Shown: positions 1-5,779, numbered from the stretch's first letter. The stretch is DNA of 6,572 nt from Pedobacter sp. UBA5917 (GCF_002432345.1 NZ_DJDT01000086.1:1-6572), one strand, 5' to 3'. Numbers and translations are program-made. Notes: a model not told the origin generated them from the sequence alone.

Positions 1-1577
1 AGGTAAACTCCAGGGCCGATAGCCTGCGTGGAACACTTACTCCCCTGCGAAGCTGCTACGATATTAATTACTACCATTTGGATGTAAAGATCGATATTGA
101 TCAGAAATCTATTGTTGGAAGCAACGAATTCGCCTTTACCGCTACGCGGGATTTCACCAAACTCCAGTTCGATCTTTTTGATAACTTAAAAGTAGATAAA
201 GTAGTTTACAAAGGTACCAACCTACCTTTTACCCGTGAGTTTAATGCCGTTTTTGTAACCTTCCCAAAAGCAGTAAAAAAAGGAAGTAAAGATAAATTCA
301 CCGTTTTTTATTCGGGTAACCCAACTGTAGCCAAAACACCGCCATGGGATGGCGGTTTCATTTTCAAAAAAGATGCTGCGGGCAATCCTTTCGTTTCTGT
401 GGCCTGCCAGGGCCTGGGCGCAAGTGTTTGGTGGCCAAATAAAGATCACCAGAGCGATGAGGTAGATAGCATGTTGATCAGTATTAGCGTACCCAAAACC
501 TTACAGGAAATATCAAACGGTAAATTAAGGAGCATTGTTGATCAACCCGATGGTTACCAACAGCACAACTGGTTTGTAAGCAATCCCATCAACAATTACG
601 ATGTAACCTTTTACATTGGCAAGTATGCCCATTGGCAGGATAGTTATAATGGCGAAAACGGAAAACTGAGTATCGATTTCTGGGCCCTGCAAACCGATAG
701 TGCAAAAGCACGCCCACACTGGGATGCCGATGTTAAACCCATGTTAAAATGTTTCGAATACTGGTTTGGCCCTTACCCCTGGTATAAAGATGGCTATAAA
801 CTTGTTCAGGCACCACATTTGGGCATGGAACATCAAAGTGCAGTTGCATATGGTAACCAGTTTAAACAAGGCTATTTAGGAAGAGATTTAAGTGGTACAG
901 GCCATGGTTTAAAATGGGATTTCATCACCATCCACGAAAGTGGCCACGAATGGTTCGGCAACAACATCACTTCAAAAGATATTGCCGATATGTGGATCCA
1001 CGAAGGTTTTACCAATTACTCGGAAGTATTGTTTACCGAATGTACCGAAAATAAGGCTGCTGCCGACGAGTATGTAATCGGATTACAGAAAATTATCCGC
1101 AACGACATTCCGGTAATCGGTCCTTATGGTGTAAACAAAGAAGGTTCTGGCGATATGTACCCCAAAGGTGCAAACCTGGTAAGCATCATCCGCCAGTTGG
1201 TTAATAACGACGAAAAATTCAGACAGATCCTCCGTGGGTTGAACAAAACTTTTTACCACCAAACCGTAACCACGGCACAGATCGAAAATTATATTGCCAA
1301 ACAGAGCGGTTTAAAACTGGATAAGATTTTCGACCAGTATTTACGTTATACCAAAATCCCTGTTCTGGAATATAAAATCGATAATGGTAGTTTATCGTAC
1401 CGTTGGATAACCGATGTTAAAGGTTTTGATATGCCTGTACGCGTAACCTTAAAAGCCGGCACCTATACCTTAATTAAACCCACAAACGACTGGAAAACCA
1501 TTAAAGTTGATGCCAGCATAAACGCTGATACCTTTAAACACGATCCGTTGTTTTATATTGGCCTTAAGAAAGGGTAA
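1..1577 (+). CDS. M1-family zinc metallopeptidase (aminopeptidase N-like), 5'-truncated by window edge
   Basis: This is the C-terminal 524 codons of an M1 (gluzincin) peptidase, which removes N-terminal residues from peptides, probably in the periplasm or at the cell surface. The frame is open from base 3. The peptide before the first possible start (TTG at 78) includes 'DSLRGTLTPLRSCYDINYYH', a typical start of the M1 N-terminal beta domain, so the TTG is internal and the real start plus any signal peptide lie left of the window. Counting from base 3, the substrate-anchoring GMEHQ motif (equivalent to GAMEN) is at residues 274-278. The zinc site HESGH is at 311-315 with the third ligand Glu334 (18 residues between), and the catalytic Tyr is probably Y386 in 'MYPKG'. 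A short C-terminal beta domain follows, and the long helical ERAP/PepN C-terminal domain is absent. All key residues are present, so the enzyme should be active. Exact substrate is unknown. Confidence 0.95.
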   Translation, partial: VNSRADSLRGTLTPLRSCYDINYYHLDVKIDIDQKSIVGSNEFAFTATRDFTKLQFDLFDNLKVDKVVYKGTNLPFTREFNAVFVTFPKAVKKGSKDKFTVFYSGNPTVAKTPPWDGGFIFKKDAAGNPFVSVACQGLGASVWWPNKDHQSDEVDSMLISISVPKTLQEISNGKLRSIVDQPDGYQQHNWFVSNPINNYDVTFYIGKYAHWQDSYNGENGKLSIDFWALQTDSAKARPHWDADVKPMLKCFEYWFGPYPWYKDGYKLVQAPHLGMEHQSAVAYGNQFKQGYLGRDLSGTGHGLKWDFITIHESGHEWFGNNITSKDIADMWIHEGFTNYSEVLFTECTENKAAADEYVIGLQKIIRNDIPVIGPYGVNKEGSGDMYPKGANLVSIIRQLVNNDEKFRQILRGLNKTFYHQTVTTAQIENYIAKQSGLKLDKIFDQYLRYTKIPVLEYKIDNGSLSYRWITDVKGFDMPVRVTLKAGTYTLIKPTNDWKTIKVDASINADTFKHDPLFYIGLKKG

Positions 1578-1586
1578 TCTTTACCA

Positions 1587-1677
1587 CCAACTTCCGAAGT
1601 TAGCCCGGCGATTAGGCTGGGAAAACTTCGGAAGTCTTAAAAGGCCACGGCAAACAGCTCAGCCAACTTCCGAAGTT
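1587..1677. repeat. Three-copy palindrome-like repeat (direct-inverted-direct), possible terminator of the peptidase gene
   Basis: The 13-mer aacttccgaagtt occurs at 1589-1601 and again at 1665-1677, each preceded by cc. A 12-nt inverted copy lies between them at 1624-1635. The inverted copy can pair with either flank: 1590-1601 with 1624-1635 (loop about 22 nt, with an extra AGCC/GGCT pairing inside), or 1624-1635 with 1665-1676 (loop 29 nt). The two hairpins exclude each other. Each 13-mer is also nearly self-complementary. It begins 10 nt after the peptidase stop codon, so it could act as a transcription terminator or mRNA 3' end, but only a weak T-stretch follows the third copy. It resembles a small interspersed palindromic (REP-like) element; that origin is inferred. 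Confidence 0.7.
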
Positions 1678-1764
1678 TTATAAGCCCGTTGTGCAACTTT
1701 TGTTAAAAACAACCGTCTTATAAGAAAAAGACCATTATTCATCTAAAAAATAAAATCTATAACC

Positions 1765-2496
1765 ATGAAAAAAGTATTTGCAATATTATTGGCATCATTA
1801 ACCTTAACTGCTGGCATTAACGCAATCGCAAAAAACCATACCGGCATCAGTATATCAAGCAATAAAGGCGACGAACGCGATGTTAAAAACTTTAACGGCG
1901 TGGCTGCTGCAGGTCCCATCAATGTGATTATTACCTTGGGCAACACCGAAAGCTGCCGTTTAGAAGGCGATGCAGAGGCAATTGCTTCAATTGTTACCGA
2001 GGTAAAAGGCAATGTTCTGGTTATCCGTCCGCAAACCAGCATCAGAAGTTGGTCTAACAAATACGAGGGTAAAAAAATTACGGCTTATGTAACCGCAAAA
2101 GAACTGGCCAGCTTAACCGTAAGCGGTTCTGGTAACCTAACCGTTAACGGAAAAATCAGCACAGGTAATTTAACAACAACCGTAAGTGGTTCAGGAAACA
2201 TCAAAGCCACGGCCGATGTAGACGATTACAGTGGTGTAATCAGCGGTTCTGGTTCGATAAATATTACAGGTGGAGCAGATCATGCAAAAGTAGTCATCAG
2301 TAGTTCGGGTACGCTTTCGGGTAGATCTTTTTCGACAAAAACACTAAACAGCACCATCAGTGGATCAGGAACGGTAAACATTGCCGTAAGCGAAAGCATC
2401 AGGGCAGTAATCAGTGGTTCGGGAAGCGTAAATTACTCAGGTAATCCAACCATCGATAAAACCGTTATCGGTTCGGGTGGGGTAAGAAAAATATAA
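1765..2496 (+). CDS. Exported DUF2807 (head GIN domain) beta-helix protein
   Basis: This 243-residue protein begins with a signal peptide (MKK, then a hydrophobic run to about residue 22), so it should be exported to the periplasm or cell surface. The mature part matches the DUF2807 / head-GIN family of Bacteroidota ('putative auto-transporter adhesin' in some databases). It opens with 'RDVKNFNGVAAAGPINVIITLG' (residues 38-59, quoted in part: FNGVAAAGPINV), followed by 'ESCRLEGDAEAIASI'. From residue 120 a [S/I]-x-SG motif recurs about every 18-21 residues (120, 141, 160, 179, 199, 217, 235). These are the turns of a right-handed beta-helix or solenoid. Function is not established for the family; adhesion or a structural surface role are suggestions only. 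The ATG at 1765 is the only start that keeps the whole signal peptide. It is monocistronic, with a strong terminator 15 nt after the stop. No convincing promoter is visible upstream. Confidence 0.92.
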   Translation: MKKVFAILLASLTLTAGINAIAKNHTGISISSNKGDERDVKNFNGVAAAGPINVIITLGNTESCRLEGDAEAIASIVTEVKGNVLVIRPQTSIRSWSNKYEGKKITAYVTAKELASLTVSGSGNLTVNGKISTGNLTTTVSGSGNIKATADVDDYSGVISGSGSINITGGADHAKVVISSSGTLSGRSFSTKTLNSTISGSGTVNIAVSESIRAVISGSGSVNYSGNPTIDKTVIGSGGVRKI

Positions 2497-2511
2497 AATC
2501 ATTTACCTTAA

Positions 2512-2551
2512 AAAAAGAAACGCCGCGAAGAAATTCGTGGCGTTTCTTTTT
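2512..2551 (+). terminator. Strong intrinsic terminator after the DUF2807 gene (18-bp stem, GAAA loop)
   Basis: The stem pairs 2512-2529 with 2534-2551 around the tetraloop gaaa (2530-2533). All 18 pairs form, with one G-U (2525/2538). The core is cgccgcgaa/ttcgtggcg, extended by A-rich and T-rich arms, so the 3' arm ends in a T-run (tttcttttt). The arms are symmetrical, which makes it plausible in both directions, but the next gene downstream is also on the + strand. It insulates the DUF4261 gene from the DUF2807 gene. Confidence 0.92.
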
Positions 2552-2574
2552 ATCCTCATACCCCCTTTCATTGT

Positions 2575-2640
2575 CATGGTTCGAGTCTCTACGAACCATA
2601 ATTTTTTCCATGCGTTAGCTTATACCTAACTGCTGATTTT
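2575..2640 (+). repeat. Repeat family, 5' module only: hairpin plus A/T-rich arm
   Basis: The hairpin atggttcg / cgaaccat (2576-2583 with 2592-2599, 8-nt loop) is followed by a T-run, and then 'ccatgcgttagcttatac'. The hairpin segment 2575-2603 matches 3655-3683 at all but three positions. The sequence after it resembles 4443-4475 (cataattt, then atgc and cttata). The GC-rich core and 'gcgctcc' tail seen in the other copies are missing, so this is a partial or decayed copy. Lying just after the 2512-2551 terminator, it could add a second hairpin terminator, since aatttttt follows the stem. Confidence 0.65.
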
Positions 2641-2680
2641 TCTAAAAAACACAACAAGAACTCCTATCCTTTAATACTTC

Positions 2681-2716
2681 TTTGTTGCAAAATCAGTTTC
2701 TTCATATGTATATTTA
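2681..2716 (+). promoter_or_regulatory. Candidate Bacteroidota promoter for the DUF4261 gene
   Basis: TTTGTTG at 2681-2687 could be a -33 element, and TATATTTA at 2709-2716 matches the TAnnTTTG -7 consensus at all but the last base. The gap from TTG (2685-2687) to the -7 box is 21 nt, close to the usual 19-21. A leader of roughly 40 nt to the ATG at 2762 would follow. This is consensus matching only, in AT-rich DNA where chance matches are common. Confidence 0.4.
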
Positions 2717-2761
2717 AAGCCATTAGCAAAAACATTCACCACAAATAAGTACAGCTTACCA

Positions 2762-3634
2762 ATGAGTTTATTTAACCTATTTAAAAAGAAAAACACCGTA
2801 GTAGAAAACGATCAGGTAACGGAAAATGATCCATTGGAGAATTACCCAGAACTGCTTAGTGCTAAGCTTCTATTCCTTAACAAACCAAACCTTGATCGCA
2901 ATCAGCTTTTAGCCGAAGTAAAAAAACACTTCGCAAACATTGATCATTCTTTTTCAGAAAGCACGCTTATTTTTTCATTCCCTGATTACCCCATCGAATT
3001 AGCTGATGCTACAATTCCGGCACAATGCACAATCATGATACCCGATCCTGACAAATCAGGAGTCGAACTTCCCGATGCTGCTTTTCAGCAAAACTGGCAT
3101 TGGGCTGAAGCGAATCAGGTTGCAAAAAACTGCATCTATGAAATATTGGTAACCGATTTTATGTCGAGAACGCTCCCCTATAAAGAACGGCTTAGTTTAT
3201 TTATAGATTTCTTAGTTGCAGTGATAAGGGTAACCCAACCCAATGCAGTATACTCATCTTCAGCACAGAAAATTTTAAACCCGGTAAACATCACTGGTAT
3301 TTGGGAAACGGATAAAATACAAACACTACATGTAATTTGTAACGTACGGCTTTATAATGCTAGTCAGGATACCAACCACAAAAAACTGCTAATGGATACC
3401 ATAGGTCTTCATACCATCGGATTGCCAGATTTTCAAATCCGGTTTTCAGAAGCCGATGAAAACGAGATCGCAAATTTATTATGGACATACGCCTACTATG
3501 CTTATGAGTTTGGTGATGTTATAGCAGATGGGAACACACTCGAAGGACTGAAAGCTGGCTCAAAATGGAAATGCGAAAAACAGTTTTCATTGGTTGCTCC
3601 TGAAAGGATAGTAGTAAATGTAACACCGGATTAA
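2762..3634 (+). CDS. DUF4261 domain protein, cytoplasmic, function unknown
   Basis: The protein has 290 residues, no signal peptide and no membrane segment. A basic, low-complexity start (MSLFNLFKKK, then an acidic linker to about residue 28) leads into a domain I recognise as DUF4261. Its features are 'AKLLFLNKPNLDRNQLLAEVKKHF' near 34-57, 'ELADATIPAQCTIMIP' near 79-94, 'YEILVTDFMSRTLPYKERLSLF' near 126-147, and the C-terminal signature GLHTIGLPDFQ (215-225) with YAYY..EFGDVIADGNTLEG (243-262), then Trp269 and a final 'SLVAPERIVVNV'. The family lacks an assigned activity that I can state with confidence. It stands alone between two repeat-bearing gaps, so context gives no partner. The start at 2762 is the first ATG in the frame and is preceded by an A-rich leader typical of the phylum. 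A repeat hairpin 21 nt after the stop may terminate it. Confidence 0.85.
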   Translation: MSLFNLFKKKNTVVENDQVTENDPLENYPELLSAKLLFLNKPNLDRNQLLAEVKKHFANIDHSFSESTLIFSFPDYPIELADATIPAQCTIMIPDPDKSGVELPDAAFQQNWHWAEANQVAKNCIYEILVTDFMSRTLPYKERLSLFIDFLVAVIRVTQPNAVYSSSAQKILNPVNITGIWETDKIQTLHVICNVRLYNASQDTNHKKLLMDTIGLHTIGLPDFQIRFSEADENEIANLLWTYAYYAYEFGDVIADGNTLEGLKAGSKWKCEKQFSLVAPERIVVNVTPD

Positions 3635-3654
3635 AGGAATAATCTTTCAATCGC

Positions 3655-3837
3655 CATGGTTCGTGTCTCCACGAACCATTATTTATGCACCATGCAAACC
3701 CCAAATATAAAATACTGCCCCGGCCAGCTAGCCCGGGTTGAAGCGGTACCCTGTAGCAACGAGGCACGAGGCAGCGAAGCGTACAAGCGCAAAACGGGAT
3801 GAAATTATTGCTGCGCACAAACCCTGCGCTCCAAAAA
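3655..3837 (+). repeat. Interspersed repeat, best-preserved copy: 5' hairpin, GC-rich core, 'gcgctcc-A(n)' tail
   Basis: This is the fullest copy of the family in the window. Its 5' hairpin has a 10-bp stem atggttcgtg/cacgaaccat (3656-3665 with 3670-3679) and a TCTC loop. A bridge follows (ccatgcaaaccccaaatat, 3690-3708), then gccccggcca (3717-3726), where cccgg and ccggg can pair across the next few bases. The core at 3746-3799 includes a 45-nt block (3755-3799) identical to 4838-4882. The tail ctgcgctcc plus an A-run ends near 3837. The GC-rich core contrasts with the AT-rich neighbouring genes. No transposase is present, so if mobile the element would be non-autonomous. It fills most of the 286-nt gap between the DUF4261 and ankyrin genes. 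Confidence 0.85.
3656..3679 (+). terminator. Repeat-borne hairpin that may terminate the DUF4261 transcript
   Basis: A perfect 10-bp stem with a 4-nt TCTC loop starts 21 nt after the DUF4261 stop codon. It is followed by tattta rather than a clean T-run, so termination efficiency is uncertain; protection of the mRNA 3' end is an equally good reading. Confidence 0.4.
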
Positions 3838-3894
3838 GATAAACCCAACTTAAAGAAAGCGCTTATAAAAAACAGCTATTCAATCGTAAACATT

Positions 3895-3902
3895 TACCTT
3901 CG
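3895..3902 (+). promoter_or_regulatory. Candidate -7 promoter box (TACCTTCG) of the ankyrin gene
   Basis: TACCTTCG matches the Bacteroidota -7 consensus TAnnTTTG with one mismatch and begins 26 nt before the ATG at 3921. The same arrangement, with TATCTTCG beginning 26 nt before the ATG, is found at 4980-4987. The local context is also alike (taaaca, two or three bases, then the box and tt). No clear TTG-type -33 element is seen at the expected distance, which lowers confidence. Confidence 0.45.
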
Positions 3903-3920
3903 TTAAATAACAAATACCGC

Positions 3921-4385
3921 ATGAAAAAATTATTATTAACACTCCTCACAATCCTTTACATTTCATTTTACGCATCTGCCCAAACTAAAAATGACGACCT
4001 ATATTCTGCTATCGCCAAAAACAATACAGAAAAAGCTATAGATCTGTTAAAAAATGGGGCGAGTGCCAACTATATTAAATCCGTAGGGCCCTGGATGAAA
4101 GTGAATATGCTCATCACTGCCGTAAACAATAAAAATGTTGATATTGTAAAACTGCTGCTCGAAAATAAAGCCGACGTAAACTGGCGAGATGGCTTTAATA
4201 CAACAGCCTTAATGTATGCCGCCGCAAAAGCAAACCGTACTATTATAGATATGCTGCTGGATAATGGTGCCGATATTAATGCAAACGATGGTAAGGGCAA
4301 CACGGTACTTAGCGCAGCAAAAGAAAGTAAAAACGAAGAATTGATTAAATATATCGAGGACAGGCTTAAAGAAAAAAATAAATAA
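3921..4385 (+). CDS. Small exported ankyrin-repeat protein
   Basis: The 154-residue product has a signal peptide (MKKLLLTLLTILYISFYASA, predicted cleavage before Gln21), so it should act in the periplasm or on the envelope. The mature part is a compact ankyrin solenoid of about four units: 26-55 (LYSAIAKNNTEKAIDLLKNG), 63-92 (MLITAVNNKNVDIVKLLLEN, then KADVNWRDG), 95-126 (TALMYAAAKANRTIIDMLLD, then NGADINANDGKGN) and a capping unit 128-149 (TVLSAAKESKNEELIKYIED). Units two and three have the canonical LL..GAD(V/I)N ending. Ankyrin repeats bind other proteins; no catalytic domain is attached and the partner is not visible from context. The ATG at 3921 has a promoter-like box 18 nt upstream. 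It is probably a single-gene unit, since a 620-nt repeat-rich gap follows. Confidence 0.93.
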   Translation: MKKLLLTLLTILYISFYASAQTKNDDLYSAIAKNNTEKAIDLLKNGASANYIKSVGPWMKVNMLITAVNNKNVDIVKLLLENKADVNWRDGFNTTALMYAAAKANRTIIDMLLDNGADINANDGKGNTVLSAAKESKNEELIKYIEDRLKEKNK

Positions 4386-4410
4386 GATACCTAAATATTT
4401 GCCGCGGTTT

Positions 4411-4620
4411 GTACAATTGCCATTGTCCGTGCCCCACAAACCATAATTTCTAATGCATAAACTTATATTTAGAAGGTAATTTTTACATATACTTGGTTAT
4501 TCTGCAAACCTTAAAAATGATCTACTGCCCAAACCACCTAGCCTGGTTGAAGCGGTAACCTGCAGCAACGAAGCGTAAAACGGCAAAAAATTAATTGTGG
4601 TACACAGTTCCTGCGCTTCC
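4411..4620 (+). repeat. Interspersed repeat, degenerate and internally deleted copy
   Basis: This is a diverged relative of the 3655-3837 element. The 5' part keeps 'tccgtgccccacaaaccataattt' in decayed form; ggtttgt (4406-4412) can pair with acaaacc (4436-4442) around a small acaat/attgt hairpin (4413-4417 with 4422-4426). The middle keeps tctgcaaacc (4501-4510), ctactgccc (4522-4530), ggttgaagcggtaacctg (4545-4562, one base different from the 3655 copy) and cagcaacga. The block gaggcacgaggcagc and part of the next segment are missing, consistent with deletion between short direct repeats. The tail is ctgcgcttcc (4611-4620), with one extra t. Confidence 0.7.
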
Positions 4621-4655
4621 TGGAAAACCAGATTTATTTATGAATATGGAAATGA

Positions 4656-4750
4656 ACATGCAGTAGTTCGTGGCCGTCGTCAGTCCCGCTTTCGCTTTAC
4701 TCCGTTTCACTTCGTGTCCGCTACAATCGGGTTTAGGTACAACGGTTTCT
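4656..4750 (-). repeat. Inverted relative of the repeat core, joined to the next copy
   Basis: Read on the minus strand, this stretch gives acccgattgtagcgg (from 4732 down to 4718) and then gaaacggagtaaagcgaaagcggga. The order and wording parallel the core of the + strand copies (cccgggttgaagcgg, then gcgaagcg and aaaacggga). It therefore looks like a divergent subfamily member inserted in opposite orientation. It abuts the rearranged copy at 4751. The match is by eye and imperfect, so the boundaries are approximate. Confidence 0.5.
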
Positions 4751-4924
4751 GCGCCATGCAAACCCCAAATATGAAATACGGCCCCGGCCACCCAGCCCCC
4801 TGCCCGTTGCAGGCGGGCGGTTTTAGCAGTACCCTGCAGCAACGAGGCACGAGGCAGCGAAGCGTACAAGCGCAAAACGGGACGAAACTTATTGTGCTGC
4901 ACAGGCTCTGCGCTCCAAAAAAAA
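4751..4924 (+). repeat. Interspersed repeat, rearranged copy with internal hairpin insert
   Basis: It shares ccatgcaaaccccaaatat (4754-4772), gccccggcca (4781-4790), gtaccctg (4829-4836) and a 45-nt identical block (4838-4882) with the copy at 3655-3837, and ends in ctgcgctcc plus an 8-A run (4908-4924). It lacks the 5' atggttcg hairpin. The stretch between gccccggcca and the gtaccctg block is longer than in the other copy and unlike it. It contains its own GC hairpin (gcccg 4802-4806 with cgggc 4814-4818). Its tail lies about 80 nt before the start of the next gene. Confidence 0.82.
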
Positions 4925-4979
4925 GATATTTCCTTTAGTACACAAAAAACATATTAACCGGTTTTTAGTTATAAACAAT

Positions 4980-4987
4980 TATCTTCG
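4980..4987 (+). promoter_or_regulatory. Candidate -7 promoter box (TATCTTCG) of the 5006-6229 operon
   Basis: TATCTTCG departs from TAnnTTTG at one position and begins exactly 26 nt before the ATG at 5006, as does the box in front of the ankyrin gene. It is preceded by ataaacaat, like gtaaacatt at the other site. No good -33 TTG is visible. Confidence 0.48.
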
Positions 4988-5005
4988 TTTACCTACACCT
5001 TACCC

Positions 5006-5770
5006 ATGAAAAAAATAGTATTAGCGGCTTTATTCATAAGCATTATCAATTTCGCCTACGCACAGGATAAAACACTTGATAAAAAATACCGTCCGGTGGT
5101 TACAGCTTTTATCACTGCCGTTAAAAGTGGCAATATCGAAAAGTTGGGCAACAAAATAAGCTACCCCTTAAAAAGAGCCTACCCTATTCCAGCCATTAAA
5201 AATAAACAGGAATTTATAAAACGTTATAAAGAGGTTTTTGATGATAATTTAACCCAAAAGATCATCAACTCTAAACCCGATACTGATTGGGATGCGGTTG
5301 GCTGGCGTGGTATTATGTTCTTAAACGGCGAATTATGGCTCGACACCAATGGTAAACTCATTGCCGTTAACCACCAATCAAGGTTAGAGGCCAAAGAACA
5401 GGCCAGGTTGATCAACGCCGAAAAAAGCAACCTTCACCCCTCGTTAAGTAATTTTATACAACCGGTTCTGGTTTTCGAAACGGCTCAATACCGGATCAGG
5501 ATTGACGATCTTGGCAATAACAATTACCGCTATGCTGCCTGGCCGCTAAAAAGCAAAATGAGCGATAAACCCAAACTGGTTTTAAATAATGGTAAATGGG
5601 CTGCCGATGGCAGCGGAGGTAACCACAACTATCAGTTTAAAAGTGGCGATTACCTTTATACCTGTTTCATAACCCTAATGGGAGAAAAAGATTCGCCACC
5701 GGCATTATTGGTGATCAGCAAAGCCGGATCAGAAATTTTATCGCAACCGGCTAAAAAAATTATCCCTTAA
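5006..5770 (+). CDS. Exported two-part protein of unknown function
   Basis: The protein has 254 residues with a clear signal peptide (MKKIVLAALFISIINFAYA, predicted cleavage before Gln20) and no lipobox cysteine, so it is probably soluble in the periplasm or secreted. I do not recognise a named family with certainty. The N-terminal part (about 27-125) starts with a helix 'YRPVVTAFITAVKSGNIEKL' as in small alpha+beta, NTF2-like folds. It continues with ISYPLKR (51-57), IKNKQEFIKRYKEVFDD (64-80) and a conserved-looking strand pair VGWRGIMFLNGELWLD (98-113) and GKLIAVN (116-122). The C-terminal part (about 153-245) is rich in beta strands (YRIRIDD, YRYAAWP, YLYTCFI). The fold assignment is an inference. 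It is followed after 9 nt by the DinB-like gene, which suggests co-transcription from the box at 4980. Confidence 0.88.
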   Translation: MKKIVLAALFISIINFAYAQDKTLDKKYRPVVTAFITAVKSGNIEKLGNKISYPLKRAYPIPAIKNKQEFIKRYKEVFDDNLTQKIINSKPDTDWDAVGWRGIMFLNGELWLDTNGKLIAVNHQSRLEAKEQARLINAEKSNLHPSLSNFIQPVLVFETAQYRIRIDDLGNNNYRYAAWPLKSKMSDKPKLVLNNGKWAADGSGGNHNYQFKSGDYLYTCFITLMGEKDSPPALLVISKAGSEILSQPAKKIIP

Positions 5771-5779
5771 AATCCGAAT

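Larger units (their letters stand above)
4386..5005. other. 620-nt gene-free gap built almost entirely of repeat copies
   Basis: No credible gene lies between the ankyrin gene and the exported protein at 5006. Long open frames exist here on both strands (about 4591-4902 minus and 4597-4938 plus), but they run through the inverted and direct repeat copies, have arginine/proline/cysteine-rich peptides without domain likeness, and overlap each other. They are best read as by-products of the GC-rich repeats. The order is degenerate copy, short unique spacer with the end of the tail, inverted relative, rearranged copy, then about 80 nt of AT-rich promoter DNA. Confidence 0.75.

Noticed and set aside
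78..1577. TTG at 78 as the start of the M1 peptidase
   Set aside because: The frame stays open to base 3, and the upstream codons encode a typical M1 N-terminal segment (SLRGTLTPLRS). The gene is truncated by the window edge instead.
1587..1677. Operator for a dimeric regulator (palindromic 13-mers)
   Set aside because: The copies lie directly after a stop codon and about 90-175 nt upstream of the next start, with no promoter between them that I can identify. A repeat or terminator role is simpler, though not proven.
1743..2060. Minus-strand frame of 105 codons opposite the DUF2807 gene
   Set aside because: It is antisense to a gene with a clear signal peptide and domain, and is a shadow of its codon pattern.
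3519..3848. Minus-strand open frame of 109 codons
   Set aside because: It overlaps the 3' end of the well-supported DUF4261 gene and then runs through the repeat; the peptide has no family resemblance.
4070..4439. Minus-strand frames opposite the ankyrin gene
   Set aside because: They mirror the ankyrin coding strand and carry no recognisable protein features.
3655..4924. CRISPR array, suggested by repeated GC-rich blocks
   Set aside because: The repeats are long, few, irregularly spaced, separated by a gene and carry internal deletions; there are no uniform spacers and no cas genes.
4591..4938. Overlapping open frames on both strands (103 and 113 codons) in the gap before the 5006 gene
   Set aside because: Both lie across inverted and direct repeat copies, overlap one another, lack recognisable domains, and have compositions expected from GC-rich repeat DNA.
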